A stretch of 10,679 nt of DNA from UBA2979 sp963694535 (lineage in GTDB: Bacteria; Chloroflexota; Dehalococcoidia; UBA2979), in the NCBI GenBank assembly GCA_963694535.1, contig CAVODE010000061.1:1-10679 (forward strand). The letters are read 5' to 3'. Each line of letters opens with the position of its first letter. Within the stretch, counting starts at the first letter, position 1. The translations under genes were made by a program, and so were the position numbers. The notes beneath the pieces are model-generated. The model searched no databases, had not been told where the DNA came from, and saw only the letters and a program-made list of their open reading frames with translations. Shown here piece by piece: positions 1 through 6,245 of the stretch.

Positions 1-164
1 TTCAACTTCGAACGCTTTACTGCTTGTCTGTAGCTGTATATACGAGGCCACCTCTGATAGTGCGCCCCCGCGACTCTAGTAGTTTAACAGATATATCCGT
101 TAATCCAGCCTCACATCCCGAAAAAATCTATTCGCCAGCTATTTTTAGAGATTCCAACCCATGA
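1..164 (+). other. Upstream region; possible tail of an unrecognised gene
   Basis: One + strand frame stays open from the left edge (from base 3) to a TGA at 162-164, about 53 codons. It has no start inside the window and I do not recognise the peptide. It ends 14 bases before a perfect 8-bp inverted repeat (179-213), the layout expected for a gene end followed by a hairpin. The other two + frames are closed early, near 31 and 77. A 37-codon open stretch on the - strand (17-127) lacks a usable start. The region may simply be non-coding leader DNA. Confidence 0.2.
84..103. repeat. Imperfect 20-bp palindrome
   Basis: The arms are TTAAC-A-GATA and TATC-C-GTTAA, with one mismatched pair (A89 against C98) in ten. 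It lies about 145 bases upstream of the greA-like start. It is AT-rich and operator-like in form. It could be a binding site or chance, and no promoter hexamers clearly flank it. Confidence 0.4.
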
Positions 165-178
165 TAGAGTATTTACTC

Positions 179-213
179 AAGAGACGAGCCGGAACAGCAG
201 AATGACGTCTCTT
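179..213 (+). terminator. Hairpin in front of the greA-like gene
   Basis: AAGAGACG (179-186) and CGTCTCTT (206-213) form a perfect 8-bp stem around a 19-base loop. It is followed by only a short T-rich stretch, so an intrinsic terminator for an upstream gene would be weak. It may instead be a hairpin in the 5' leader of the greA-lysS transcript. A smaller palindrome, GAGTA-TT-TACTC, sits directly before it at 167-178. Confidence 0.3.
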
Positions 214-235
214 TAGAAGGTAAACATTTGAGTTT

Positions 236-244
236 GGGGGAAGG
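236..244 (+). promoter_or_regulatory. Ribosome binding site fixing the greA-like start
   Basis: GGGGGAAGG ends 4 bases before ATG 249. An in-frame TTG at 228 lies upstream of this purine tract and has no such site before it. ATG 249 is therefore the better start, and it gives the usual GreA length. Confidence 0.7.
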
Positions 245-248
245 TAGT

Positions 249-722
249 ATGTCTGATAACGGAGACGTGGTAAGCCTAACTCTTGAGGGAAAGGCGCGAC
301 TAGAAGCTCAGCTACATGAGCTAAAAACTGTGCGAAGACCTGAAATTGCTTCTCTGATTCATGATTCACAAGGTGGCAGACCGAACGCGGTTGATGCGCA
401 ATATGAAGACGCAAAAAATCAGCAGGCATATAATGAAACTAGAATTAATGAACTCGAACGTTTACTTGAAAATGTCGATATTATTGACGAAGCTGTACAG
501 TCAGCGACAGTTCAGCTTGGATCCCACGTAATTCTTCGGGACCCAGAAGGAAAACAGTACCGTTACGTCCTAGTCGGAGCAGCTGAAGCATTACCCAGTC
601 AAGGTAAGTTAAGTGAACAAAGTCCGTTGGGACAGGCATTAATTGGCAAAAAAAAAGGTCAACAATTTTCGTTCGCAGCTCCTAAGGGTGAGGTTACCTT
701 TAAGGTGACAAAGGTCGGTTAG
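249..722 (+). CDS. greA: GreA/GreB-family transcription factor, apparently non-cleaving
   Basis: The product is 157 residues; E. coli GreA is 158. The N-terminal coiled-coil (about residues 9-80) aligns without gaps to E. coli GreA through VRRPEI and the AQY...QQ segment. The C-terminal FKBP-like domain (about 85-157) carries the family signature SPLGQALIGKKKGQ. Gre factors enter the secondary channel of RNA polymerase, and two acidic residues at the coiled-coil tip (D41 and E44 in E. coli) stimulate cleavage of backtracked RNA. Here those positions are P45 and V48, so cleavage activity is probably lost. The fold and the polymerase-binding region look intact, so this may be an anti-cleavage or regulatory paralogue, comparable in idea to Gfh1. 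The symbol reflects family, not proven activity. It is one base upstream of lysS, a common Gre-LysRS pairing. Start ATG 249 was chosen over TTG 228 on its ribosome binding site. Confidence 0.9.
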   Translation: MSDNGDVVSLTLEGKARLEAQLHELKTVRRPEIASLIHDSQGGRPNAVDAQYEDAKNQQAYNETRINELERLLENVDIIDEAVQSATVQLGSHVILRDPEGKQYRYVLVGAAEALPSQGKLSEQSPLGQALIGKKKGQQFSFAAPKGEVTFKVTKVG

Positions 723-723
723 C

Positions 724-2307
724 ATGTCTATGCCAAAAAATCCTCAAGAAAATTCGCCTGAGGCGTCTGAAAATCTCGATGACCTAGAAATCTCAAACGA
801 ACGATTAGTAGCACCACGCTTAGAGCAACGGAAAAAATTACTTGAACTGGGTGACCCATACCCGGCGCGGGTAAATCGTAGCCACACAGTTGCAGCTGCC
901 CGAGAATACTTAATTGAAGAAGCAGAAAATACTGGCGACATGGAGGGAATCAGCCAAGAAGTCAGTATTGTCGGAAGAATTATTGGCGTGCGGCGTGCTG
1001 GGGGGATGATCTTTGCAGACTTGCGCGATTATTCCGGTGAGATACAGATTCAGTTTCGAACTGATGCCTTAGTAGATTTCGATCAGTTAAACCTTGTTGC
1101 ACCAGGAGATTTTCTACAAATTAGGGGAAATTTATTTAGAACACGGCGAGGTGAAATTACTGTTAGCTGTGAAGAATGGTCAGTCGTAACAAAAGCTGTG
1201 AGACCATTCCCCGGAACCAAATACCCTATTGTTGATGAAGATATCAAATCTAGACAGCGTTATCTCGATCTCATGGCCAACAAAAAGTCAAGAAATATCG
1301 CAATCACTCGCTCTAGAATACTTCATGAGATTAGGCAATTTATGCATGGTCGTGGTTTCATTGAGGTAGAAACATCCATGTTCCCGAAAGTGGCTGGTGG
1401 TGCTCTGGCTCGACCATTTACGACTCAGTCAAACGCACTAAGTAGAGAACTGCTTCTTAGGATTTCACTCGAACTCCCATTAAAAAAGCTGCTAGTCGGA
1501 GATCTTCCGCCAGTTTTTGAAATAGGAAAAGTGTTTCGAAATGAAAATGTTGATCGAGATCACTCGCCAGAATTCACCATGCTCGAATCCTACGAGCCCT
1601 ACACCGACTACGTCGGTGTAGCAGATATGGTCGAGGCCATGCACTCTCATCTCATCAACACGGTTTTTGAAAGCTCAGAAATTCAGCTGCCAGAGATTTT
1701 ACATCCTGAAACAAACCATGTGATTAAGGATGCACGAACCATTCAGCTAGCACCGCCATTTGAAAAGATTAAGTATCGCGATCTAATGTATAGATACGCT
1801 GACAACTTTGATGACAGAGAACATGAAACGCTTGCTAAGTTAGTCGCTAGAGCCCTAGAACTCGGAGTGCACGTTGACAAAACTATGTCACGTGGCAAGA
1901 TTCTAGATCGAATATTCAGTGAGAAAGTCGAACCACTTCTCATCCAACCTACTTTTGTAATGGATTATCCAGTGGAAAGCACGCCTCTTGCTAAGCGAGT
2001 CCCAAACGACCCGACGTTAGTCGAACGCTTTGAGTTTTTTATCGACGGCCGGGAAATTGCCAATGCTTACAGTGAACTCAATGATCCTGTAGAACAACGA
2101 AGCCGAATGACTAATGAGGAAAACTCAGCACCCACTGATGATGAAATCCCCCCCACTGATGAAGATTTTCTTATCGCAATAGATCACGGCATGCCGCCTG
2201 CCGGTGGAATTGGGATTGGAATCGATCGACTGGTTATGATATGCACGGCAGCTTCAAATTTGCGGGAAATTATTCTATTTCCTACTCTCCGTGAACCTGG
2301 AAAATAA
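724..2307 (+). CDS. lysS: Lysyl-tRNA synthetase, class II
   Basis: Charges tRNA-Lys with lysine in the cytoplasm. The 527 residues begin with a charged, poorly conserved extension of about 30. An OB-fold anticodon-binding domain follows (about 80-160, VGRIIGVRRAGGMIFADLRD), then the class II core. Motif 2 has FRNE with R272 (E. coli R262). Motif 3 has GIGIGIDRLVM with R502. Lysine-pocket residues are kept: E250, E288, Y290 and the NAYSELND segment (N447, Y449, E451). An odd feature is that the usual PELYLK around E250 reads LELPLK, so a conserved Pro and Tyr are replaced. The following loop is GDLPP instead of the common GGFE type. The remaining motifs argue for an active enzyme and not an EpmA-type paralogue, which would lack the OB domain. 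An in-frame ATG at 730 is an alternative start. It follows greA after a 1-base gap and is almost certainly co-transcribed. Confidence 0.95.
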   Translation: MSMPKNPQENSPEASENLDDLEISNERLVAPRLEQRKKLLELGDPYPARVNRSHTVAAAREYLIEEAENTGDMEGISQEVSIVGRIIGVRRAGGMIFADLRDYSGEIQIQFRTDALVDFDQLNLVAPGDFLQIRGNLFRTRRGEITVSCEEWSVVTKAVRPFPGTKYPIVDEDIKSRQRYLDLMANKKSRNIAITRSRILHEIRQFMHGRGFIEVETSMFPKVAGGALARPFTTQSNALSRELLLRISLELPLKKLLVGDLPPVFEIGKVFRNENVDRDHSPEFTMLESYEPYTDYVGVADMVEAMHSHLINTVFESSEIQLPEILHPETNHVIKDARTIQLAPPFEKIKYRDLMYRYADNFDDREHETLAKLVARALELGVHVDKTMSRGKILDRIFSEKVEPLLIQPTFVMDYPVESTPLAKRVPNDPTLVERFEFFIDGREIANAYSELNDPVEQRSRMTNEENSAPTDDEIPPTDEDFLIAIDHGMPPAGGIGIGIDRLVMICTAASNLREIILFPTLREPGK

Positions 2308-2336
2308 AACCACTACTAAATCTGGATCGCATTAAC

Positions 2337-2807
2337 TTGAATCATTCTTCTCACATTACTAACAACACTTACACCCTTCGTGAAGATATACACGTGCACA
2401 TAAAATTTTCTACCGCGTTTAAGGTACTGACAAATCCTGAGTATTTCGAGAATTTCCTAGGGCCACAATTCGAAAACGTTCAAGGCAATATTGATGGATT
2501 TTCAGCCCAATTACGACTGCCTATAAAAAAACAAATACTAGTCATGTCACGGGGTGGAGGAGATTCTGACACTATTAACTATCAAGGTGAATTGGGATCC
2601 GAATACGCCCAACTTATTTGGAAAATTAACCCTGAAACTACGACTGAGGTCCACATCACAGCTGAATTGAGGTATGCAATATCACCGGGAATCATTAATA
2701 AGCTAAGTGAATCCACTATTTTCAAAGCACATCGACTTCAATCAATACGAGATTCTTTATGGCTCTTAAAGCGATACCTGGAAAACTTTGATGATGACAA
2801 GATTTAA
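2337..2807 (+). CDS. SRPBCC (START-like) family protein, function unknown
   Basis: The product is 156 residues from a TTG start; no ATG lies near enough to the 5' end to serve. The ribosome binding site is weak (GGA at 2324-2326). The pattern fits the SRPBCC/polyketide-cyclase-like fold: an opening beta strand into a helix (about residues 12-40, with TAFKVLTNPEYFENFLG), alternating strands, the strand TTEVHITAELRYAI, then a long C-terminal helix (about 125-152). This fold forms a hydrophobic pocket, and family members range from lipid or cofactor binding to cyclisation. No catalytic residue can be named and no ligand inferred. There is no signal peptide or membrane segment. It sits 29 bases after lysS, and its 3' end overlaps the next gene, so the two are probably translationally coupled. 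The reading frame is secure; the family call is from pattern only. Confidence 0.7.
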   Translation: MNHSSHITNNTYTLREDIHVHIKFSTAFKVLTNPEYFENFLGPQFENVQGNIDGFSAQLRLPIKKQILVMSRGGGDSDTINYQGELGSEYAQLIWKINPETTTEVHITAELRYAISPGIINKLSESTIFKAHRLQSIRDSLWLLKRYLENFDDDKI

Positions 2808-3468
2808 CTCGTCCGTGCTTGGGATGCGCGCAGCCATTTTCGACCTTGATGGGGTGCTGGCTGATACAGAACCTGTCTCCTTCCAAATATTACGCGATTT
2901 CATAGCCCCAAAAGAAATCACCTGGGCTACGTATCAAGCCTTGATCGGTAAATCAGGCCGTGATTTTGCCGCCTGGCTAAAAGAAACTTATGAATTCAAT
3001 GAATCGGTAGATATGCTGCAGGCTGCTGCAAACCAGTATCGTGAAGATAGAATCAGAGAAATGTCGGTGCCAGAAATGCCTGGGGCATCAGCCCTTATAA
3101 CTCATTTAAAGCAAAACGATATGAAGCTAGCTGTGGCATCCCAATCTTCAACAAAATGGGTTAATGCTATTCTTAAGTCCTCAAATCTTGAGTCTTTTTT
3201 TGACTTAGTAATCACAGCTGACGAGGTAAAACGACCAAAGCCATGTCCTGACATTTATATTGAGGCCGCAACTCGGCTTGAAGTAATGCCAAAGAAATGC
3301 GTCGTTTTTGAAGACTCTCTTACCGGCATTACTTCAGCTTTATCAGCAAAAATGCTAACGATACAACTTCGTCAAGCTACCCCTCAGCCACCTGTGGCAA
3401 TTGGGGCTGACCTAGTCATAAATTCCTTCGACGAATTTTTAAGTGAGTATCTGAAAAATGAAATCTAA
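2791..3468 (+). CDS. HAD-superfamily phosphatase / beta-phosphoglucomutase-like
   Basis: A cytoplasmic haloacid dehalogenase-type enzyme of subfamily IA (cap between motifs I and II), 225 residues from ATG 2791. Motif I is FDLDGVLADTEP, with nucleophile and acid/base Asp at residues 18 and 20. Motif II is VASQSS, motif III the Lys in KRPKPCPDIY, and motif IV VFEDSLTGITSA. All four are intact, so it should be an active phosphotransferase. The substrate cannot be read from sequence; sugar phosphates, phosphoglycolate and nucleotides are common in this group. Starts at TTG 2788, ATG 2791, ATG 2794 and ATG 2824 share the frame. ATG 2791 has GGAA 7 bases upstream and overlaps the preceding gene by 17 bases, which suggests coupling. 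ATG 2824 begins just before the first strand and is the main alternative. Confidence 0.88.
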   Translation: MMTRFNSSVLGMRAAIFDLDGVLADTEPVSFQILRDFIAPKEITWATYQALIGKSGRDFAAWLKETYEFNESVDMLQAAANQYREDRIREMSVPEMPGASALITHLKQNDMKLAVASQSSTKWVNAILKSSNLESFFDLVITADEVKRPKPCPDIYIEAATRLEVMPKKCVVFEDSLTGITSALSAKMLTIQLRQATPQPPVAIGADLVINSFDEFLSEYLKNEI

Positions 3469-3508
3469 TAAATAGTCCGACATAAGCGAGTAAGAAATAC
3501 GTAAACCG

Positions 3509-4021
3509 ATGAGAAGACATTTCACAGTGACGGGGTTTGTTGTCCATAAAAGTGAGGTAGCTCTTCACTGGCACAAGCATGTTAAGAAATGGTTGCCACC
3601 TGGCGGGCACATCGAGCTAGATGAAGATCCCATCAGTGCAGTGCATCGTGAGATTAAAGAGGAAATGGGTCTAAATATCCAAATACTCGGACATCTTCCT
3701 TATCGCTATGGTGAACCATTACAAATTGCAAGACCTGAGGCCATGGCTATATATGATATGAAGTCAGGCGATGGAAGTTTGAAAGATGTGCATCAGCACG
3801 TCGATCTCATCTATTTCTGCGCACCGGAAAATGGTAATCTACATGGCTTCCAACCTGATGGCTGGCTTTGGGTAGATGAAAAAACTATCCAAAGAGGAAA
3901 AGTAGTAGGCTTAGGCCATAACGCAGAAATAGCAGAAGACGTTCAGGAATTAAGCCTGAAAGCGATTGAACAATACAAAAAACGAAAGACGCTTGATATG
4001 GAGCAAGGACCATTTTCATGA
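3509..4021 (+). CDS. Nudix hydrolase with intact Nudix box
   Basis: A 170-residue Nudix-fold pyrophosphohydrolase. The Nudix box runs from G33 to L55 and matches GX5EX7REUXEEXGU at every defined position: G33, E39, R47-E48, E51-E52, G54. It should therefore bind Mg2+ and cleave a nucleoside-diphosphate-linked substrate. The flanking WLPPGGHIE is typical. The substrate is unknown; the family includes mutagen-cleaning, nucleotide-sugar and dinucleotide hydrolases. The C-terminal tail (about 145-170) is charged and probably helical. The start ATG 3509 has only a weak upstream purine stretch. Its stop overlaps the serS start in ATGA (4018-4021), a typical coupled junction. A second Nudix-fold protein at 7666 has a degraded box and is a regulator, so the two are not functional duplicates. 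Confidence 0.9.
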   Translation: MRRHFTVTGFVVHKSEVALHWHKHVKKWLPPGGHIELDEDPISAVHREIKEEMGLNIQILGHLPYRYGEPLQIARPEAMAIYDMKSGDGSLKDVHQHVDLIYFCAPENGNLHGFQPDGWLWVDEKTIQRGKVVGLGHNAEIAEDVQELSLKAIEQYKKRKTLDMEQGPFS

Positions 4022-5337
4022 TTGGAATCAAAACCATTCGCGAGCAAACCACTCTCGTGCGAGATGCACTCAAAGCACGCAATATGACCGGATCCATTGA
4101 TGAGATTCTGGAGTTAGATATAAGAAGACGGGCTTTACTAGTCAAAGTGGAAAATGACCGAGCTGAAAGAAAAGAAGCTGGGAAGGCGATAGGAAAGGCA
4201 AAAACCGAAGCCGACCGCATTGAATTGATTACCAAACAAAGATCTGGAGCTGACCAATTAGATGAACTTGAGTCACAACTGAAAAATATCGACTCGTCAA
4301 TGAATGAGTTATTGCTAGAAATTCCTAATCTTCCTCATCCAGAGCTGCCTTTTGGAGGTGAAGAAAGCGCCGAAGTAATACTTATAGGCGATGGTATGAA
4401 TAACGAAGAAGTATTCAGTACCCCTAAATATCTCGAGGACTTCACGATTGAATCGGCAACTTCAATACCACATTGGGATATAGGAAGAAATTACGGCTAC
4501 ATCGACTTTGAGCGAGGAGTAAAAGTGTCAGGATCTCCTTTTTACATGCTTAGAAGTGACGGTGCACGAATGCAACGTGCCCTGATCAATTGGATGCTTG
4601 ACTTACACCATGAGCATGGATTTGAAGAGGTCTATCCCCCATTTCTTGTACGAACCGAGTCCCTAGTTGGAACTGGTAATCTACCAAAATTTTCGGATAA
4701 TTTATTTGGTCTCGAGAATTCAGATCTCTGGCTCGTACCTACGGCCGAGGTGCCCATCACAAACATGTACCGCGATGAGATCCTCGATCATGCACAACTT
4801 CCCATACAACATTCGGCATATACCGCATGTTTTAGGCGCGAGCAATTCAGTGCAGGCCGAGAAGTAAGAGGAATTAAAAGAGGATACCAATTTGACAAAG
4901 TTGAAATGGTGGTATTTACCCGTGAACACGAGTCCTGGGAAATGCTTGAGTCCCTTCTTCAGAATGCTCTGGACGTGGTTAGGAAATTAGGCCTCCGCTA
5001 TCGGGTGTTACGACTCGCGAGTGGTGACATCGGTTTCTCAGCATCAATGACATATGATATCGAAATCTGGTCTCCAGGAAGTGGCGAATGGCTGGAAGTT
5101 TCCTCCGTTTCAAACTTTACTGACTTTCAAGCACGAAGAGCTGGGCTGCGTTATCGATCTGAAGACGGAAGTGTTAAACACCTCCACACTCTAAATGGGT
5201 CAGGGTTAGGAATTCCTCGCACGTTCGCTGCCATATTGGAACAAAACGTATTACCTGATGGAAGAGTACTTATTCCAACTGTGCTTCAACCTTATCTGGG
5301 TAACCAAGAATATCTGCTGCCTGTGAAAAGTGCGTAG
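4018..5337 (+). CDS. serS: Seryl-tRNA synthetase
   Basis: Charges tRNA-Ser with serine (cytoplasmic class II enzyme). The 439 residues are close to the usual bacterial length. The N-terminal domain (about 1-105) is the long antiparallel coiled-coil arm, rich in Arg, Glu and Lys, that grips the long variable arm of tRNA-Ser. The catalytic core follows: TAEVPIT with T242-E244 (serine recognition), motif 2 beginning FRRE (R273, E275) and leading into SAGREVRG, QFDKVEM, and motif 3 TLNGSGLGIPRT with R401. All core elements are present. The motif 2 loop reads FRREQFSAG where many enzymes have FRSEAG, a mild variation. The start overlaps the Nudix stop by 4 bases. Two tRNA-Ser genes lie within 900 bases downstream, so enzyme and substrates are clustered. 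Confidence 0.97.
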   Translation: MIGIKTIREQTTLVRDALKARNMTGSIDEILELDIRRRALLVKVENDRAERKEAGKAIGKAKTEADRIELITKQRSGADQLDELESQLKNIDSSMNELLLEIPNLPHPELPFGGEESAEVILIGDGMNNEEVFSTPKYLEDFTIESATSIPHWDIGRNYGYIDFERGVKVSGSPFYMLRSDGARMQRALINWMLDLHHEHGFEEVYPPFLVRTESLVGTGNLPKFSDNLFGLENSDLWLVPTAEVPITNMYRDEILDHAQLPIQHSAYTACFRREQFSAGREVRGIKRGYQFDKVEMVVFTREHESWEMLESLLQNALDVVRKLGLRYRVLRLASGDIGFSASMTYDIEIWSPGSGEWLEVSSVSNFTDFQARRAGLRYRSEDGSVKHLHTLNGSGLGIPRTFAAILEQNVLPDGRVLIPTVLQPYLGNQEYLLPVKSA

Positions 5338-5362
5338 GTCTTCACTCCTTTGGGGTGTAGAC
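5338..5362 (+). terminator. Possible terminator after serS
   Basis: An imperfect hairpin starts directly after the serS stop. The arms 5338-5348 and 5352-5362 pair over 11 positions with one T-T mismatch and one G-T wobble, around a TTT loop. A short T run (GTTTT) follows 5 bases later. The stem is reasonable but the T tract is weak and displaced, so transcription may read on into the tRNA. Confidence 0.35.
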
Positions 5363-5382
5363 TGACGTTTTGTGTATAGCTT

Positions 5383-5474
5383 GGAGGGGTGCCGGAGTGG
5401 TTGAACGGAACGGTCTTGAAAACCGTCGCTCGCGGATTCGTGAGCCGTGGGTTCGAATCCCACCCCCTCCGCCA
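5383..5474 (+). tRNA. tRNA-Ser(UGA), CCA encoded
   Basis: A complete class II tRNA. The acceptor GGAGGGG (5383-5389) pairs with CCCCTCC (5464-5470). The discriminator is G5471 and CCA is encoded at 5472-5474. The anticodon stem ACGGT/ACCGT encloses the loop CTTGAAA with anticodon TGA at 5417-5419. The long variable arm pairs GCTC with GAGC, and the T arm is GTGGG-TTCGAAT-CCCAC. It reads UCN codons, chiefly UCA. A36-A37-A38 is the signature for isopentenylation at A37 by MiaA followed by thiomethylation by MiaB, which is encoded downstream. Transcription could come from serS read-through or from a weak promoter containing TAGACT at 5358-5363. Confidence 0.97.
5445..5474 (+). repeat. 30-bp direct repeat shared by the two tRNA-Ser genes
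   Basis: The last 30 bases of tRNA-Ser(UGA), covering the T arm, 3' acceptor and CCA, are identical to 6183-6212 in tRNA-Ser(GCU). The acceptor 5' strands are also identical. This reflects shared seryl identity elements or gene conversion between isoacceptors. Confidence 0.9.
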
Positions 5475-5521
5475 CACGAATCCTTACAGTCGCGTTGTCC
5501 AAGTTTTACAGAACGGTAATA

Positions 5522-6040
5522 ATGACTAGTTTATTGATTGTCGGAGATACTCATGTCAGAGAGTGGGAAGATGAGATAAATCCGAAGCTTCGTGGCTTAA
5601 TTGCTGACGCGGATCTTGCAATTCATTGTGGAGATTGGGTATCACTTAATGCAGTAGAGGGTTTTAAACACGATGCAAAAAATCATGCAATTGTTTCTGG
5701 AAACTCCGATCCACGTGAACTAAGGGATACGATCCCATATATAGAAATTATTGAAATCGAGCAAGTTCGAATAGGCATCACCCATCCGGCCTGGGCCGGT
5801 CCTGAACCATCGCTTGATGAGCTTCTTCTCGATTTTCCTAGCAAAAAATTTGGAGTCCTTGATGTTATCTGTTATGGACACACTCATGTTCCAGAAATCA
5901 ATTCGCACAAAAACATTACTTTTGTAAATGGCGGTCAAGGATATTCATCGCTTTTCGTACCTGGAACATACGCAACTATCGAAATTTCAAAATCAGGGCA
6001 TATTGACGCGCAAATCCATGAATTCGCTCCGGCACTATAA
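5522..6040 (+). CDS. YfcE/MJ0936-type metallophosphoesterase
   Basis: A 172-residue calcineurin-like phosphodiesterase. Metal-binding motifs appear in the expected order: GDTH (D9, H11), CGDW (D38), GNSD (N61, D63), the His of ITHP (H88) and GHTH (H120, H122). Together these form the usual two-metal site, so activity as a small phosphodiesterase is likely; the natural substrate is unknown. The fourth motif reads ITHPAW where many relatives have a THG-type sequence, a minor difference. ATG 5522 is the only sensible start. The frame stays open upstream but runs into the tRNA, and there is no peptide signal there. The ribosome binding site is weak. There is no membrane segment. The gene sits between the two tRNA-Ser genes, and nothing in it ties it to tRNA metabolism. 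Confidence 0.88.
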   Translation: MTSLLIVGDTHVREWEDEINPKLRGLIADADLAIHCGDWVSLNAVEGFKHDAKNHAIVSGNSDPRELRDTIPYIEIIEIEQVRIGITHPAWAGPEPSLDELLLDFPSKKFGVLDVICYGHTHVPEINSHKNITFVNGGQGYSSLFVPGTYATIEISKSGHIDAQIHEFAPAL

Positions 6041-6070
6041 ACCGATAACTTTCTATATTCTCGTTACCTA

Positions 6071-6099
6071 AGGACAATGGAATTCCGGTGGGTTAGACT
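6071..6099 (+). promoter_or_regulatory. Weak candidate promoter for tRNA-Ser(GCU)
   Basis: AGGACA (6071-6076, 4 of 6 to the -35 consensus) and TAGACT (6094-6099, 4 of 6 to the -10) are 17 bases apart. Transcription would start roughly 15 bases before the tRNA. The same hexamer TAGACT precedes tRNA-Ser(UGA) at a similar distance. The matches are weak and chance is possible. Confidence 0.25.
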
Positions 6100-6120
6100 T
6101 ATTTACCAGTTGTCAACGAT

Positions 6121-6212
6121 GGAGGGGTCGCATAGTGGCCTAGTGCGGGCGCCTGCTAAGCGCTTGTTCGGTTTTTTCCGGACCGTGGGTTCGAATCCCA
6201 CCCCCTCCGCCA
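6121..6212 (+). tRNA. tRNA-Ser(GCU), CCA encoded
   Basis: A complete class II tRNA reading AGC/AGU. The acceptor GGAGGGG (6121-6127) pairs with CCCCTCC (6202-6208). The discriminator is G6209 and CCA is at 6210-6212. The anticodon stem GGCGC/GCGCT (one G-T pair) encloses CTGCTAA with anticodon GCT at 6155-6157. The variable arm is a 6-bp stem GTTCGG/CCGGAC closing a loop of six T. The T arm is identical to that of the neighbouring tRNA-Ser(UGA). U36 next to A37 predicts t6A-type, not MiaA/MiaB-type, modification. miaB starts 33 bases downstream and may share the transcript. Confidence 0.97.
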
Positions 6213-6245
6213 TAGAAAATTGAAGAAATAGAATGGTGACAAAAA

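Noticed and set aside
17..127. Antisense 37-codon open stretch in the left leader
   Set aside because: It is bounded by stops, has no ATG, GTG or TTG start with a ribosome binding site, and part of its plausibility comes from the palindrome at 84-103 reading alike on both strands.
228..248. TTG start at 228 for the greA-like gene
   Set aside because: The ribosome binding site at 236-244 lies downstream of this TTG, and ATG 249 gives the normal family length.
4667..4867. Second + strand frame inside serS
   Set aside because: It lies out of frame within the SerRS catalytic core, which is conserved throughout, so there is no room for a real second gene.
5251..5502. Antisense reading frames over the serS end and tRNA-Ser giving GVGFEPT / GWDSNPR-like peptides
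   Set aside because: These peptides are the well-known false translation of the T-arm side of tRNA-Ser genes. The region is explained by serS and the tRNA.
5447..5521. N-terminal extension of the phosphodiesterase
   Set aside because: The frame is open upstream, but it would begin inside tRNA-Ser(UGA) and adds no family sequence. ATG 5522 starts directly before the first beta strand.
6109..6117. GTTGTCAAC palindrome and a TTGTCA -35-like hexamer just before tRNA-Ser(GCU)
   Set aside because: It is too close to the mature tRNA end to act as its promoter, and the palindrome is too short to stand out from chance.
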